A DNA stretch of 64,000 bases from Oscillospiraceae bacterium. Lineage in GTDB: Bacteria; Bacillota; Clostridia; Oscillospirales; Acutalibacteraceae. Location: the NCBI GenBank assembly GCA_015065765.1, contig SVPP01000002.1, positions 98,783 to 162,782 on the forward strand. The letters are read 5' to 3'. Made by a program: the position numbers and the translations under genes. Positions 62,941-64,000 of the stretch are shown piece by piece (position 1 is the first letter of the stretch; each line of letters starts with the position of its first letter). The notes beneath the pieces were generated by a model. That model did not search any database and was not told the origin of the DNA. It saw only the letters and a list, made by a program, of their open reading frames with translations.

Positions 62941-63678
62941 ATGGCATTTGTAGGATTCTGGATGATACCGCTTGCTCTTATTTTCTCATGGCTGACACCG
63001 ATTATCAGTTTTTTTGGTGGTGTAATGGGTGTGGGTCAGGCAGAAATAGTTCTTCCCCACGATTCTGAAAACGGAATTGTGTGGGAATATAAGAGCGAAG
63101 ACGAAGCTTTTATCAAACTTGCAGATGATGAAATTAAAAACGGACAACATATTTTTACTTTTATGGGAAGAGATATGTTTGATGAGAAAAGATCGGTCGA
63201 CACATCTGATCAGACAGTATCAGATGTTGTTTTTGAAGATGCTGACGGAAATGAAAAAAGATATTTTGTCTTTGTGGATACAAGTACATTGAAAAATGTG
63301 TATTTTGGTGATCTGGAAATTTTTGAAGATACCGAATGCGTCAGCTTTCAATACACTGTAAAAGCTCGTACAGAGGTTGAGGGTGCCTTCTGGAGTGTAG
63401 AAGATGTAGATAATGATTCGGACAGCCAGAACAGATTTGTTGGCGTGAGAAAACCGGAAAATGTTCATGAACATACTTATGATTTTGTGTTCGGACCTGA
63501 AGATATAAAAGACCAGACATTCATCATAGAGTTCAGATATAACGATTCTAGAAGTGCCCCCGTAGCATTAGAAAAAATAGAAGTTATTTTTGAAATGACA
63601 GATAAGAAAGTAAAGGTTGTTGAAGAAAAATTTTATGTCCGTGATGCATACTATGACTATGTGGAAGTGAAAAAATAA
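62941..63678 (+). CDS. Membrane-anchored protein of unknown function
   Basis: A 245-residue protein with an N-terminal hydrophobic segment (about 3-32), then an acidic, strand-rich domain with no Cys pairs or catalytic motif I know. Two sub-repeats of strand-rich sequence end in YVEVKK. The topology would place the domain outside the cell. Preceded by AGGAGG, with a strong promoter and paired operators, so it is tightly regulated by the divergent XRE protein. It does not look like a toxin or phage protein. Confidence 0.72.
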   Translation: MAFVGFWMIPLALIFSWLTPIISFFGGVMGVGQAEIVLPHDSENGIVWEYKSEDEAFIKLADDEIKNGQHIFTFMGRDMFDEKRSVDTSDQTVSDVVFEDADGNEKRYFVFVDTSTLKNVYFGDLEIFEDTECVSFQYTVKARTEVEGAFWSVEDVDNDSDSQNRFVGVRKPENVHEHTYDFVFGPEDIKDQTFIIEFRYNDSRSAPVALEKIEVIFEMTDKKVKVVEEKFYVRDAYYDYVEVKK

Positions 63679-63712
63679 AATATTGTAGAAGTAGCATAAA
63701 ATAAAATATTAC

Positions 63713-63746
63713 AAATCGGCTTTCTTAAAAAAGAGAGCCGATTTTT
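63713..63746 (+). terminator. Terminator after the gene at 62941
   Basis: Arms AAATCGGCTTTCT and AGAGAGCCGATTT followed by TTTTG. Confidence 0.82.
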
Positions 63747-64000
63747 TGTATAAGTGAAACAAAAGCAGAAGTGCCATATAGTCAAAAACCACAAAATAAG
63801 GGGTGAGGGGGAATAAAAAGTGTAGGTATAGTGGTAAACGCGCGGCGGGGTTGAAAAAGGAGAAAAAGTTTTTAAAAAAGTGTTGACAAAGTGAGTTTGA
63901 TTTGGTATTATATATGAGCGTTCTCGAGAGAGAAACGCTGGAGACGAAATTGAACAGGATTTCGGAGCTATACGAACCTTGAAAATTAAACAACGAAAGA
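63747..64000 (+). promoter_or_regulatory. Probable rRNA operon promoter and leader
   Basis: TTGACA (63883-63888), 17 bases, TATTAT (63906-63911). After it, GAGAGAAACGC and GGAGACG precede AACCTTGAAAATTAAACAACG, given here only as the CCTTGAAAATTAAACA block that typically lies before 16S rRNA in Clostridia. The 16S gene itself would begin beyond the window. The 130 bases before the promoter hold no gene, only purine-rich sequence. Confidence 0.7.

Overview
The window looks like a chromosomal segment of a low-GC, spore-forming Clostridia species, most likely a gut Ruminococcaceae/Oscillospirales relative. The support is sporulation genes (sigG, spoIIE, a spoVAE-type gene), two dockerin-bearing secreted proteins, Gram-positive promoters and Shine-Dalgarno sites, a CIRCE-controlled groESL operon, and Firmicutes-type riboswitches. 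Almost everything is housekeeping or surface biology. No phage, insertion sequence or CRISPR array is visible.

Layout. 1-8 kb: a truncated phosphoesterase; a lysine-riboswitch-controlled NhaC-family transporter (probable lysine permease) with an unusual four-CxxC segment; a secreted phosphoesterase; groES-groEL; a dockerin-tagged GH25 lysozyme; mgsA. 8-18.5 kb: a tight leftward operon (rRNA uracil methyltransferase, DUF4038-type glycosidase, flavin-binding PPOX protein, secreted lipase-like protein), a second lipase-like paralogue and a GH38 alpha-mannosidase. 18.7-26.7 kb: EF-G-like GTPase, NADP-glutamate dehydrogenase, asparagine synthetase, a G5/3D cell-wall protein, dCMP deaminase. 26.8-33 kb: a T-box-controlled cysE-cysS operon, pgsA, and rimO-recX-recA with a LexA-like box. 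33-41 kb: TetR, diaminopimelate dehydrogenase, class II aldolase, a lipoprotein, yajC, an amino-sugar/mannose group (sialidase-like, manA, nagA). 41-50.4 kb: a sporulation neighbourhood (sigG, spoVAE-type, spoIIE) that also holds a pseudo-P-type ATPase, rlmB and three tiny peptide genes. 50.5-56 kb: guaB, a MATE exporter, both aconitase-X subunits, ogg. 56-63.7 kb: an LRR lipoprotein, a 1188-residue dockerin protein with Cys-rich tandem repeats, preQ1-controlled queT with nth, and an XRE repressor with paired operators facing an unknown membrane-anchored protein. The window ends in the promoter and leader of what is probably an rRNA operon.

The strongest candidate for something undescribed is at 42.2-43.5 kb. 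Three unannotated genes, each exactly 43 codons, encode gap-free paralogous amphipathic acidic peptides with good ribosome sites and promoters. They surround a TetR regulator, and a perfect 14-bp palindrome lies in the promoter of the divergent peptide gene. Their length and residue pattern resemble staphylococcal beta-class phenol-soluble modulins. Other points of interest are the pseudo-P-type ATPase, three terminator-like hairpins whose 3' arms hold the next gene's Shine-Dalgarno, the Cys-rich insert on the lysine transporter, a bacterial aconitase X, and a shared pre-dockerin module.

All family names come from recognising motifs by eye. No database search was run.
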